The position numbers and the translations under genes were made by a program. The notes beneath the pieces are model-generated. The model did no database searches and was not told the origin of the DNA. It was given only the letters and a program-made list of their open reading frames with translations. Positions 42,584 through 52,800 of a stretch of 64,000 nt of DNA are shown piece after piece. The first letter of the stretch is position 1; every line of letters starts with the position of its first letter. The DNA comes from Phytophthora sp. 'mugwort' (taxonomy: Eukaryota > Oomycota > Peronosporomycetes > Peronosporales > Peronosporaceae), in assembly GCA_033558025.1 (NCBI GenBank), contig JAUCEF010000018.1:434001-498000 (forward strand). The letters are read 5' to 3'.

Positions 42584-43273
42584 GACTGCAAAGCCGGTAT
42601 ATTACTCATGTTAGCGAGAAACGAAGGAGCTGAAAGAAGCAGTGAGTTATCGATTCACTTTTTGAAAGGTTCTGCCTTACTATAGAGCTCATCGATGCAC
42701 AAATGATGCACTAGACGGCCGCACGCTACCAGGAGAAGTCTCTGGCACGTCCCCGCAACTGTAGTCAATCTTCGCACACTTCTTCGGTCGTGCTTTCGGG
42801 GTGGAGGACCCAGAAATGAACGAACAGGAAGAAAGGGAAGCAGAGAAGCTACCCGTTCGTATGCCCTTTCGATATCCGACGTGAATTGCATTTATTTGCT
42901 CCTACTCAACTTGCACTACTAATGGCGATCACAAAAACCATAGTAAATGTGACGTGTCACACAACACCTTCCGCACAGAAAGTGTGATTTCCGGAGAGTA
43001 TACAAACGCTCAGTAAACGGCAGTTCACTAGTCCCTGGCCTGTGGGACTGTTACCAAAATTAGGTAGAGTTAAGACTGAGTATATTTTATAGGTGACCCT
43101 TTTTATTGCGTTTACATACTAACTATTAGTCACCTATAAAGTTCCCTAGATGTTATCCTATTGAGTAGCTCTGAGGTCTTTGTACCAAATGCGTGGTAAC
43201 TATCCGTGGCGCTCATTACCGTCGACGTCATAGTGATGTTTAGCTACATCGCTTAGTGTACTTGGGTACACCT
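42584..43273. other. Spacer with a short inverted repeat
   Basis: No gene is seen. Perfect 12-bp inverted repeats, tttataggtgac at 43086-43097 and gtcacctataaa at 43129-43140, surround a 31-bp spacer and may be the ends of a very small foldback element. Confidence 0.5.
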
Positions 43274-43313
43274 GGGTTACATGAAGAGTGACAAGTCACT
43301 CTTCATGTAACCC
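43274..43313. repeat. Near-perfect palindrome (19-bp arms, 2-bp spacer) followed by a C tract
   Basis: gggttacatgaagagtgac (43274-43292) and its exact reverse complement (43295-43313) are separated by two A's. A run of about 16 C's follows at about 43317-43332. It lies just upstream of the Gag-like gene and may be part of, or a junction at, an LTR. Confidence 0.9.
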
Positions 43314-43509
43314 CGTTACCCCCCCCCCCCCTTTTGGTTCGGTTTACCGACCATGCAGGACGAGTGAAAGGAAATCGCCGCCTTTCACTCTCCAAGTCGA
43401 ATTACATCGACTTCTCTGCGGTTGGTTTCTGCAGCCGGCTCATTTCCTTTTGAGCCCGAGCACTTCCGCGTGATCTTCTTCTTCTTCGACTTCCACGTCA
43501 GCCTCAAGC

Positions 43510-44700
43510 ATGACCAAGACTCGGTCTGGCAGCGGTGCAAAAGCGCCTGCCAAGCCTGTTGCTTCCAAGCAGCAGGCTAAGAGCTCTAAGCCGTTCGGCA
43601 AAGGCTCCGCCACTAAGGGATCCACCAAATTGACATCCACGGGGACCCCCGAGGCCCCTGAACCGCCGGAGGAGGACCCTGAGCTCCTCGTGGACCATGA
43701 GGGAGACTCGGACAAATCTCCCATGTCCTGGGGCGATAACGAAATCCCGTTCGTCAAGGGGTCTGACGGCGACCCGAGTCAGTCGGACTCGCTTGGGTCC
43801 CGTACCCCGCTGTCTAGCCATAGCGGCGACGATGGCGACGCGCCGAAGACGCCCGAGCGTCAGGGGAGCCCGCGCTCACCCAAGGAAGACGAAGAGAAAC
43901 ATCGTTCTCCGGTCAAGAGCTTGACGCTCGCTGAGGCAACTACCCGCGTCAAGGCTGCTAAGGCAGCAGCAGCCTCGGAAGTCAGCCGTAAGCGGCGAGC
44001 TCCTTCCAGTTCTCCGATCCATGAAGGGTATGGAACTCTCACTCCACAAACAAGGGCCTCTTCAGTTGATCTTCCGACGAGGAGGAAGAGGACCAAATCG
44101 GCCGAGAGATCTCCAACGATCTCGACGGGCAGCAATCCGAGTACCAGGCTGCTCGTCATAAGGGAGTGCGGGCCCCGGCGACTCGGTCGCCTGTGAAGTA
44201 CTCTTCACCTGTTCGTGGGGGACCGGGTACTTCCCTCCTGATGAGTCCCACGGAGCCGACACCTACATGGGTCAGCTCCAGCCGCCTCGCGTGCTTCTTG
44301 GCGGGCGATCTTCTCGGGGCGCTTATGAGCGCCACCTGGTTGCCGAGGAGCCCCTGTTCCAAAACTTGAGCATCGCTCGGTGCGTGCTCCTGGCACCGCA
44401 CACCGTCCCGCTCAAGGAGTTCACGAGCCGGCGAAAGAAGCCAGAAATCCGGTCGGGACTGCGACCTGTGTGGGGGTATCCAGCCGTGATGCCCCCACAC
44501 TGTAACTCTTTCCAAGAGGCCGAGGCCGTCTTTTGGAATGGGCAGCTACGCGCTGCTCGCAAGGACAACTTGAGGTTCTCCGGCAGGATCTCACCCTGGC
44601 GGCCATCCTTGACCTCCGAGATCTGCGTATTGAGTTTGCCCATGTGGTAGGCAAACGGCAGCTCTCTCGAGACTGCAGAAGCATTCCGCTTCTAACGCTC
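43510..44700 (+). pseudogene. Gag-like gene of a Ty3/gypsy-type retrotransposon, frameshifted
   Basis: The first frame (43510-44196) starts MTKTRSGSGAKAPAKPV and is Pro/Ser/Lys/Glu-rich. After a frame change the reading continues with DEEEEDQIGREISNDLDGQQ, MGQLQPPRVLLGG, a segment with YPAVMPPHCNSFQEAE, and a coiled-coil-like tract (NLEVLRQDLTLAAILDLRDL). This layout resembles Gag proteins of Phytophthora gypsy elements. Identification rests on overall character rather than a diagnostic motif. Further Gag-like coil sequence appears at 45061-45560 on the same strand, overlapping the opposite-strand pol fragment. Confidence 0.5.
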
Positions 44701-44743
44701 ATGATGAGCGCGGGTATGGTCTTGGCTGTACGACTACACCCCG

Positions 44744-46050
44744 TTCGGGCAAAAAGCTCGACCTACTTACGAAGCCTCCGCCGACTCTGTTCCGAGATCG
44801 CGACAGCCTTCGGGCAGTCAGCCTGGAGCCGTTCGTACGGCTCCCAGGAGCACTCAGCTTCCGAGTACCCCCTCCACTTCACGCGGAGCTGGCGCATTCC
44901 GTGAACGCGCCGCTCCTGAGCACACGCTCCACGTAGTAGTGGGTCTCCCCATTACGGTCGAGGAGAGGCAGTGGTGCCCTTGCACGAGTACGAGTACGAG
45001 GTGCCGCCCATCCGGTCCAGCTCAGGACCTGGTGTACCGCCTTCGGCTCCACCTCGGGTCGTTGAAGACACCGCGCTCGTCGTCGAGTCCTTGCGCTTGA
45101 GATTGCGCTTGGACTTGGTGAGGGCGGGGCTACCGCCGTCCAAGCCTGGAACGCTGGGGTCCTTGGGCCGATTCGTGACGGCGTGAATCGTCTGGTCGAT
45201 AACTTGTCGGCCTTGACGGACGGGTCGACCGTCGTACGAATGACGTGGACGAGATTTTCCAACGTCTGGATGCCTTTTGGGCGTCCCTGGACCGAGTCCA
45301 ACGGGAGTTGTCTCTCATTCGGGACCTCCTGTGGCCTGTGCCCTAGGCGGGAGCGCCTCCTGCGTACTCCCAGCCGTATCACTATGGCTCGTACTCGGTG
45401 TATGCAGCCGGGGTTCCTTCGTATGGAGCCCCTTCCGCGGCCACGCAAGGGACCTGGGCTTCTGGCTCTGGGCGCGCTCAGAGAGAAGGATCGCAGCCTC
45501 GCTTTGTAGAGCTGGGGCCTGTGAGCCCTGGGATCATGGTACCGCTTCAGACGGCCCACGTAGAACGTCGGGTGGGTCGTCATCGACTTAGGCAGGTCAA
45601 TGGTATATGCCGCACCATGCCTGGCCAGGACCGCGAAGGATCCAATCAAGCGGTGCTTCAGCTTCTTGCTCCCAACCGAACTTACCGTGGCGAGTGGCAA
45701 GTTCCTAGTGCCTAGTAGGACTAAATCCTAACATTAAACACGTTTAAGTTTCCTCTTCCATTCTTGCCAGAGTACTCCTTTCGTTTGTCCTGTGCCTCTG
45801 CCATGGCATCACGGCCATGGCTGATTACTTCCAGCCTCGTGTCTATAAAAGACTCCACTTGTTTCCGCAAGGAAACCGGTCTCATGTCCGAGACCTGGGA
45901 GGACAGCGCTTTCCGAGCCTCTCCTTCACTTAGAACTGAAGACGGGGTGCTGCCTCGCACGTGAGCGGCACCCGTGGATGGCGTAAGCCATTCAGATAGA
46001 ACGGGGTATACCCGGTCAATGCGTGATGGGTTGGATTGATCGCGTGTTTC
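44744..46050 (-). pseudogene. Ty3/gypsy pol fragment: integrase C-terminal region and chromodomain
   Basis: Reading from right to left, the minus strand gives TPFYLNGLRHPRVPLT (near 46000), SFIDTRLEVISHGRDAMAEA and DKRKEYSGKNGRGNLNVFNV, then after a frame change SKKLKHRLIGSFAVLARHGA and MTTHPTFYVGRLKRYHDP. This is the end of a gypsy integrase. After a linker of about 180 residues come ETHYYVERVLR and, one frameshift later, RQLRVKWRGYSEAECSWEPY, a clear chromodomain, with a stop near 44744. Elements with this domain are chromovirus-like. Reverse transcriptase, RNase H and protease are absent, and the fragment abuts the pogo-like fragment at 46056. Confidence 0.8.
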
Positions 46051-46055
46051 CCTAA

Positions 46056-46454
46056 GTGCTGGACGCTCCAGGCAAATATCTCGTCTGGGATTCGATGCGG
46101 GCGCACGTGTCAAAGAAGATCAAATCCAAGTGCAGCCACCGGGACATCTCGATGTGCGTCTTGCCTGGGGGGTTGACGCCGTACCTCCAGGCAGGTGATA
46201 TCGGCATCTATGAGGTCTTTAAAGACAATCTCTCTGGCCTGATTAATGCGTGGAAGAACTCTGATGATGTGACATACACAGCTCGTGGGAATCCGCGCTC
46301 ACAATCAGTAGAAACAGTTCGCGCCTGGGAGCGAGCGGCTTGGCGAGAAACTCCCACATCGGTGGTGCTAAACTTGATCGAAGCCGCTGGGTTTCACAAG
46401 AACCCATTGCAATGGTTCATATGGCACCATGACGTTTACGGGTGGCAATTTTAG
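46056..46454 (+). pseudogene. Pogo/Tigger-like DDE transposase fragment
   Basis: The 132-codon frame contains KYLVWDSMRAHVSKKIKSKC and VLPGGLTPYLQAGDIGIYEV, the second and third catalytic blocks of DDE_1 (pogo/jerky-type) transposases, followed by SGLINAWKNSDDVTY and WERAAWRETPTSVVLNLIEA. The N-terminal DNA-binding half and the first catalytic Asp are missing. It begins exactly where the gypsy pol fragment ends, which suggests one broke the other. Confidence 0.8.
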
Positions 46455-47624
46455 CAGCAGTGGGGCAGCAACGACGGCGAAGCAGCTGAGACCTATTCAA
46501 TCTCGACGAGCTCGACGAAGCGTTGGATGACGTTGATGTGGTTGAGCAGTAGAAGACCTCTACGATTAGTAGACCCCCTGTCGAAACTGATAACTTGTAG
46601 GAGGCTACTAATTACAAGACCGACCACTGTTCGTAAAAATCCGTTAGTAGTAGTAATAGTACCGTAATTATCGGACCAAGTGCGACATCGTTTCACGACC
46701 GAAGTCAAGTGAATTAATAAAAACTCGTTAGGTTTTTATTTGATTTGCTATGATGACATCCGTCCTGTTCTATAAACGATGTGTACAGGTAAACGTCCAC
46801 TCGGTCCAAAAACAAAGGCTTCAGAGGTGGGGTGTCACACTCATGTTCTCTGTTATCGCACTGGACCCGATTGTCGCGCTAGGACTTACTGGCGAGGTGG
46901 AAGCCAGAAGAGGAAGCAGGAGAGCGAGTAGCAGGCGAAATGTAACCATCTTGCAATCTAGAAGTAAATTGGAGAATGCGGTGCTGTACTTGCAAACTTG
47001 TTGATTGGCTGCACTAGGCGTAATTCCGGTATTGCTAAAAACGTTATTGTACCACAGAATTAAATATATTATGATACCAATAATATCCAATTAATGCTTA
47101 ACAGTGAACGACTTTTATACCGTAGTAGTATTAATTAAGTATTTTAATATGGTTTAAGTATTTTTACAAATATGCAAGAAATAGAACTTTTCGCCATCCC
47201 AGAATTGAAGCGAAGACCAAACTGAATACGCGGGGGGATTTGACAGCAAACCTGATCAGCAGCGGCCACAAAATCTAAGCTGAGCTCATACGTATGCGTG
47301 AAGAGGGCGTGCTGAAAGAAGGCGGAGTGGAACAGTAGAAGATTAATAAACACATGCATTTCAGCGACAGGCAGCACTCTCTCGTAGATACTCCATAATA
47401 TATGTTTTTATACCTCGATTTCATGTACAAGAAGCGAGTGGAATGTCCGTAAAAGAAATTATTGGTCAAGAAATGATTCGCCCAACTGCAAAGGGTTTCC
47501 AGGGTTAAACCACTGGTTTCCATTGCTGAAAGACAAGATCGCTTAATCGCCTGGTAATAGTGTAAGATAGGAACTGAGCGGCCATCCACATCACCATGCT
47601 TTTTGTGAACAAAGTAAGCAGTAC
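46455..47624. other. Edge of repeat region, 3' flank of the RP2 gene
   Basis: No gene is recognised. A minus-strand frame at 47275-47589 follows the RP2 stop. The RP2 stop lies in the string ctgtaagtact, which also looks like a splice donor, so a further RP2 exon here is possible but unproven. Confidence 0.4.
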
Positions 47625-48994
47625 TTACAGTGCAGTAGCTGTATCCTTAGACACGAACATAATGTCCCTTGTTGCAGGCTCCGAAGTGAACCTACCGCCT
47701 CGCAGTGTATTTTCGACGTGCTTGTAGCACTTAGGTCCCTGGAACTCCATCACAACAGAGCCAGACGAGGTTTTCGCTGCATTTGTCGCTTTCTGCAAGA
47801 TAATAGATAATTGTCAAATCACATTAAAAACAAAACAATAAGTTACGCCTACATACCCCAGCTAACACAATATTGTCTCGAAAAAGAGCGGATGCCTGCT
47901 CCTCCGTCAGCTTCATCTGCCTCGTACGGATAAGTAGCGTAGGCGCATCACCGTAACTAGGACCATCGCTTGTCTTGGTCCCAATCGCCATCGCTGTCAC
48001 AAAGTCCTGCATGATAGCTTCTTTGGGCTATTTAATGCATAGCACAAAGTAGATGGCAAAATATTAGCTTCTCATGGACGTCCATATATTGCCACCCAGA
48101 AAAAATTACCATTACAAAGCACACGAACACCGTTGGGACGTCATTTTTCCTGGCGCAAAGTCCGTTGGTGAGTGGCACCACCAGCTGAGGCAAGTCCACG
48201 GACAGCTCCAATTCTTCCGCTGTCCAAGACGGCATCTTCCACAGCGATCTCGCTCCATCGTTCTCCTTTCCCGTCATCATTTCAGCCAGCGGAGATTCAT
48301 GAGGGTGCATCGGCAGCGGTGTCCATCCGCCATGACCCGGTGTAAAGTCAAAAATCTACCACAACACTGCCATGTCAGCACCAGCATCTCGGTCTTATAA
48401 CCTCAAATGACCCACCTCGCTCCACTTGTTATTCCAAGGCGAGAATTTGGTTTGATGGAATTGCTGCTGCAGCGAAAAGTAGGTGAGCGGGAAGCATGCG
48501 AAGCGCAGTCCACTGGACGTCTCAATAATGGGCTCTAAAAGGCAAGAACAAGGGGTCAACAGTCAAGTTCGGGAACAATTTTTCAAGTACAGCTACCCAC
48601 CCGTGACGCTGTAGAGATAAACATCTACGTCCTCGCAGTCGCGTGTGCGGAACTGCTGTACGGCGCATACGACGGTGCAGCGCTTGCAATCGCGGAGGAA
48701 GACGCTGCTTTCACAGGGCCCCACAACGATGCGGCAGTTGACACAGCCGTCGATTTGCACGGACATGCAATGGTCCAGCAAGAAGATGTCACAATTGTGG
48801 CAGTCCTCAACGAGGAACTGCTGGCCGTTGATGCTGCCCGGGAGCTTGGCATGAAACGATGCCGTCTGGATGTTGGAGAAGATGAAGTCCTCGCGTATGA
48901 GGGTCGGGTCCTTACCGAATGTGGGCGCAGATTTGACGCCGATGGTCGCCAATTTCTTGGAGGCCTTGGCGTCCGCGTGGCAGATGTTGCCCAT
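47625..48994 (-). CDS. RP2: RP2/XRP2-like ARL3 GTPase-activating protein (TBCC domain), five exons
   Basis: Exons on the minus strand are 48601-48994, 48416-48534, 48110-48355, 47857-48027 and 47625-47792, with introns of 60-82 bp. The product is 365 residues, close to human RP2 (350). It starts MGNICHADAK, suited to N-myristoylation and palmitoylation as in RP2. The TBCC beta-helix shows FLVEDCHNCDIFLLDHCMSV, IDGCVNCRIVVGPCESSVF and VQQFRTRDCEDV, where QQFR carries the arginine finger that activates ARL3. The C-terminal half has the RP2-specific extension (AEEQ-like turns, RTRQMKLTEEQASALFRDNI). RP2 acts at the base of cilia in trafficking lipidated cargo; oomycete zoospores are flagellated. 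The exon 3 donor is the least certain junction. Confidence 0.88.
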
Positions 48995-49878
48995 AGTGGG
49001 AATCCGGCAACAACCTCAACTGCTTCAAGGTGAACCTGCAAAAGGGGTTTCAAGTGATGGCGGTGCAAAAACTGCCGGAAATAGGCCTTAAGTGTGTCCC
49101 AATTGGGCCCATCTGTCAACAGGCCGATTTTGCATCGGACCCGTTTCTCTGTTTCCCCATAAATGAAGTCACCCGTGACGTGGCAGCCCTAAGTGGTGGC
49201 AAGCAATTGGGCCGGACTATATATTTCTATATAATGGTATGGACTATTAAAATAGTTCATCGATAAATGATTATATATATATATAGTCCATTCGCTGTTT
49301 TTTTCTCCTTAGGACAGACTGGGGACACCTGCCGTTATAAGACTGATGTTCAAGAAGTGCATCAAATCGAAGAAGGTTGTGCCATGTGCATCTTCTTAAG
49401 GCGATGTTCAAGGAGTGCATCAAATCGAATAAGGTTGTGTCACCATGCATCGCAGCAAGCGTGCCATGCATACATGTATGCATTTCGGCCACGTTGGAAT
49501 CTGCAAACTCCTTTCACGTGCGTAACTTTGAATGCACTGATCTATGCTGGAAACATGTTTCAAACATCGTGACCTTGAAGCTTTACTTTGTACAGGTCTT
49601 CAAAACGACAGTTGCACTGTTCTTTTTTTTTGGCACTTTGGTCGATAAGGTAAGAAAGCCAGGGCAAAACCTTCCTTATATAATAATCCCTTATATAGTA
49701 TAATACTTGTTCTTGATCAAGGTCGAATTTAACCTTTAATTTATAGTCTCCCTCTCACATAATATCTTAGCTCGAATAGTGGTGGTACCCTTAACAGCTG
49801 AAAGCATAGTCATTTTTCTCCCGGCCATTCCGCCGAGCCATTTGCCAGTGCCCGCTCGTAAGTTGATCCCCGTCGCCG
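48995..49878. other. Divergent region with short repeats
   Basis: This gap separates the divergent RP2 (minus) and PH-FYVE (plus) genes. It contains ggactatatat (49214-49224) and its complement (49279-49289), which can form an AT-rich hairpin. It also contains two 37-bp direct repeats (49345-49381 and 49403-49439) differing at two bases. No gene is supported. Confidence 0.55.
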
Positions 49879-52800
49879 ATGCTGGAGAAGGGCGTCGCGA
49901 CGCCCCCAGGCTCGGGTCCGCCGTCACCTACGGCTAGCGAGGCCTCATTCCAGGCGGAGCGTAAGAAGGCGGCGGAGCAGGTGCGCGCCAACATCGAAAA
50001 GTTCGTAGACGGGCTCATGAGCGAACGGTTCACGCTGGCGCAGCTGCTGAACGAGAGTTTCTCGCTCGAAATGCTGGAGCTGCTCTTCAAGCGCATGACC
50101 AGCCGGTTGCGCAGCATTTTGTTCAGCAGAGAGAAGACGCTCGAGTTCATCCGTCTGGCACTAGACGCGTCGTACCCGACCCACACACGCGCTATTGCCG
50201 CGCAGTTCATCGTCGTAGGTGGTGCCATGAACGCCATCGCCGCCTGCGAGCCCGGTCAACCGCACCAGTGCGCTGAGTTTTGGGAATCGATCTTCGATAC
50301 ACTGCAGCGCGAGGCCGACGGCGTCTCGTCCAAGTGTGACACGCCGCTGCGGCGTAAGGAGCGTCAGGCCTCCGTGGCTGAGCTAGAAGAGTTGATCCAA
50401 GTGGCTGTGCAGGTCTTCGAGAAGGACGGCGCGCAGACGCTGCAACAGAGCTTTGCAGAACACGAGGAAGAGAACGGAGGAGACTCCGTGATGTTGGAAG
50501 ACGAGCTGGCCAGACGGCGCAAGTCTTCAGCCAGGTCGTCGCTCGGAGCAGATGCCGATGCAGCCAAGATCATTGGGTCTCCATTGCCGTCACCCAGGAC
50601 ACCGGCCAATGGACACAACAATGTTTTGGAAGACACACGGACTGGAAACGGAATATTGCAGAGGAACGTCGCTGAGATTTCAGGTGTGACGGAAAATGAC
50701 GAGGACTCGGACTCGGACGAACCGGATGATACAGGGATACCAGCTCCACTGACAACCGAAGTGAATGAGACGGCCATGTACGGTATCTTCAGCCACGACT
50801 CGGCCAACTTTGCGTCGCAGGTTTTGCGTTACTTTGCGATCCGAGGACAGAAGGGCGCGTGTATCTTACACTTTTTGGCGGGACATCCGTCGACTGTGGA
50901 CATGCTACTGGCGAATATTGGCCACGATGATATGCGCACACTGTTGCTGCACCTCATCTACGCGGAGCACTCGGAGGCGGCCATCACGTCGCTCTTCGAA
51001 ACGCACATGATGCAAAAGTTGATTCAGAAACAGGTGACGTTCTCCCCGCCACGCAACGCCTTCGAACGTGATAGCATTGAAAACACCTTCCTGTTGCTGC
51101 GTGAGATCGTGCATGCGCCGTATTTGACAGGACGTGGCGTGGCCATCTCGGCCAAGACCATCCCGCTGGACAAAGTGACAGGGCAGGATGAGTACGTGTC
51201 GATCTGTGGCGCCTCGCGGGAGACGGCGAACTCGGCGTTACGTAAGTACACGTCGCGCAAGGTTCGACGACTCATCCACTTGTTTATGCAGGAGCACCAG
51301 GCAGCCCTCGAACTGCTCTTCGTGCAGATGATTAAGGAGCTCACGTTCTGGAGTACGCCACTGACGCGCCAGCGACGAGGTAGCGCGGCTTCGCTTGAGT
51401 CGCTGATGCTCTTGTCGCAGGGACACCCTCGCCCGACGTGCATTACTATGCTCATGCATCTGTTTGAGCTGACTGAAACAGTGGAATTCACTGATTCTCG
51501 GAGCACGGGCGGCAATTCGGCAGCATCTGTGGGTATTGACTGTCTCAATTTCTTGTGCTCCACTCACTTAATGCGTAAAGGTAATTTGCTGGTAAAGAAG
51601 AAGCTGAAAAACGAGCTGCAGTTGTGCCAGGTGAGTTTGAACTGCATGATGGGACTGCGTATGACAGCCGTGCGTGATGATCAACCGCCAAAGTCAGCTA
51701 GCTTGGACCAAGCTTTTACTCCGAATCTGGGCAACCAGAGTGTAATCACGCTTGACGAGATGGAGAACGTGCAAAGCTCGGATTGGCACGAGTTTGGCTT
51801 CAGTGTAACTGTGAAGAAGAAACTCCCTGACGGAAGCAAGAACTCGTCAGCCACGCAACACGTAACTGGGACTCCTGCGAACGCAATGATTCACCACCAA
51901 CGTCGGAACGGGAAGGACGATGAATCTGTGACGATGGAGGTGAAGTCCATTGAGTACTTTGCAGCAGCCTCTGAAGAAGAGAAACAGGCATGGATTACAC
52001 TACTGCAGGCGGTGATCGATGGTGACCTGAACGAACTGGAGATTTTCTGCAGTGATGACTGGCGTAGCAACGTGCGCGAGTACCGACGTCTGCGTGAGTG
52101 TCTGATCACGTGCATGGAACGCAAGGGACACGAACTCATGGTTTTCCTCAAGCAAGTCATCACCTTTAACACACGCAGAGCGTCGGGTTATCATCTGTGG
52201 TCGGTTGTCAAGTGTCTGAATTCCGTCTTGTCGAACGAGTCGAAGCGTTTGGACCGCATGTTCGTTGGTGCCCACGTGATCACCACACTCATCACGTGCT
52301 ATGAGAAGTACCCGATGTGGAATTTGCTGCTGGGTGAAATCACCAAGATGCTCGTGTTCTGCATTGGTGATTTTAAGAGCAAGCGCTCGCGTAAGTGTCC
52401 AATTATTGGGCGTATCTTGCAGACGGAGGGCCCGGACGCGAAACTGGCGCCTGTACTCTGCAAAGTGTATCTTAACCGAGACGCCATTGACAGCAACGGC
52501 GAACAGGAGTACGATACCTTGGCGGGGACGGATGCCATTTCCAACTTGAAATTGATTATGGAAGCTCTGAAAATGTGCTACAAGGACCCGAAAACGAGGA
52601 GTCAGGAGCGTATTCAGTGCGATATGAAGACCAACCCGGTGTGGCGAAAACTGGTTCAAGCATCGGAAGAAATGGCCAAGAAGGACCCTCTGAGCTGCAT
52701 CTTGGCGGTCGGAACGCCGCCTGCGTTGTCTCCTGCGGATGTCTCGACCTCGACGACCCCGCCATTCGGGACGAATGCACCCACACCTCCTACCTTCCAG

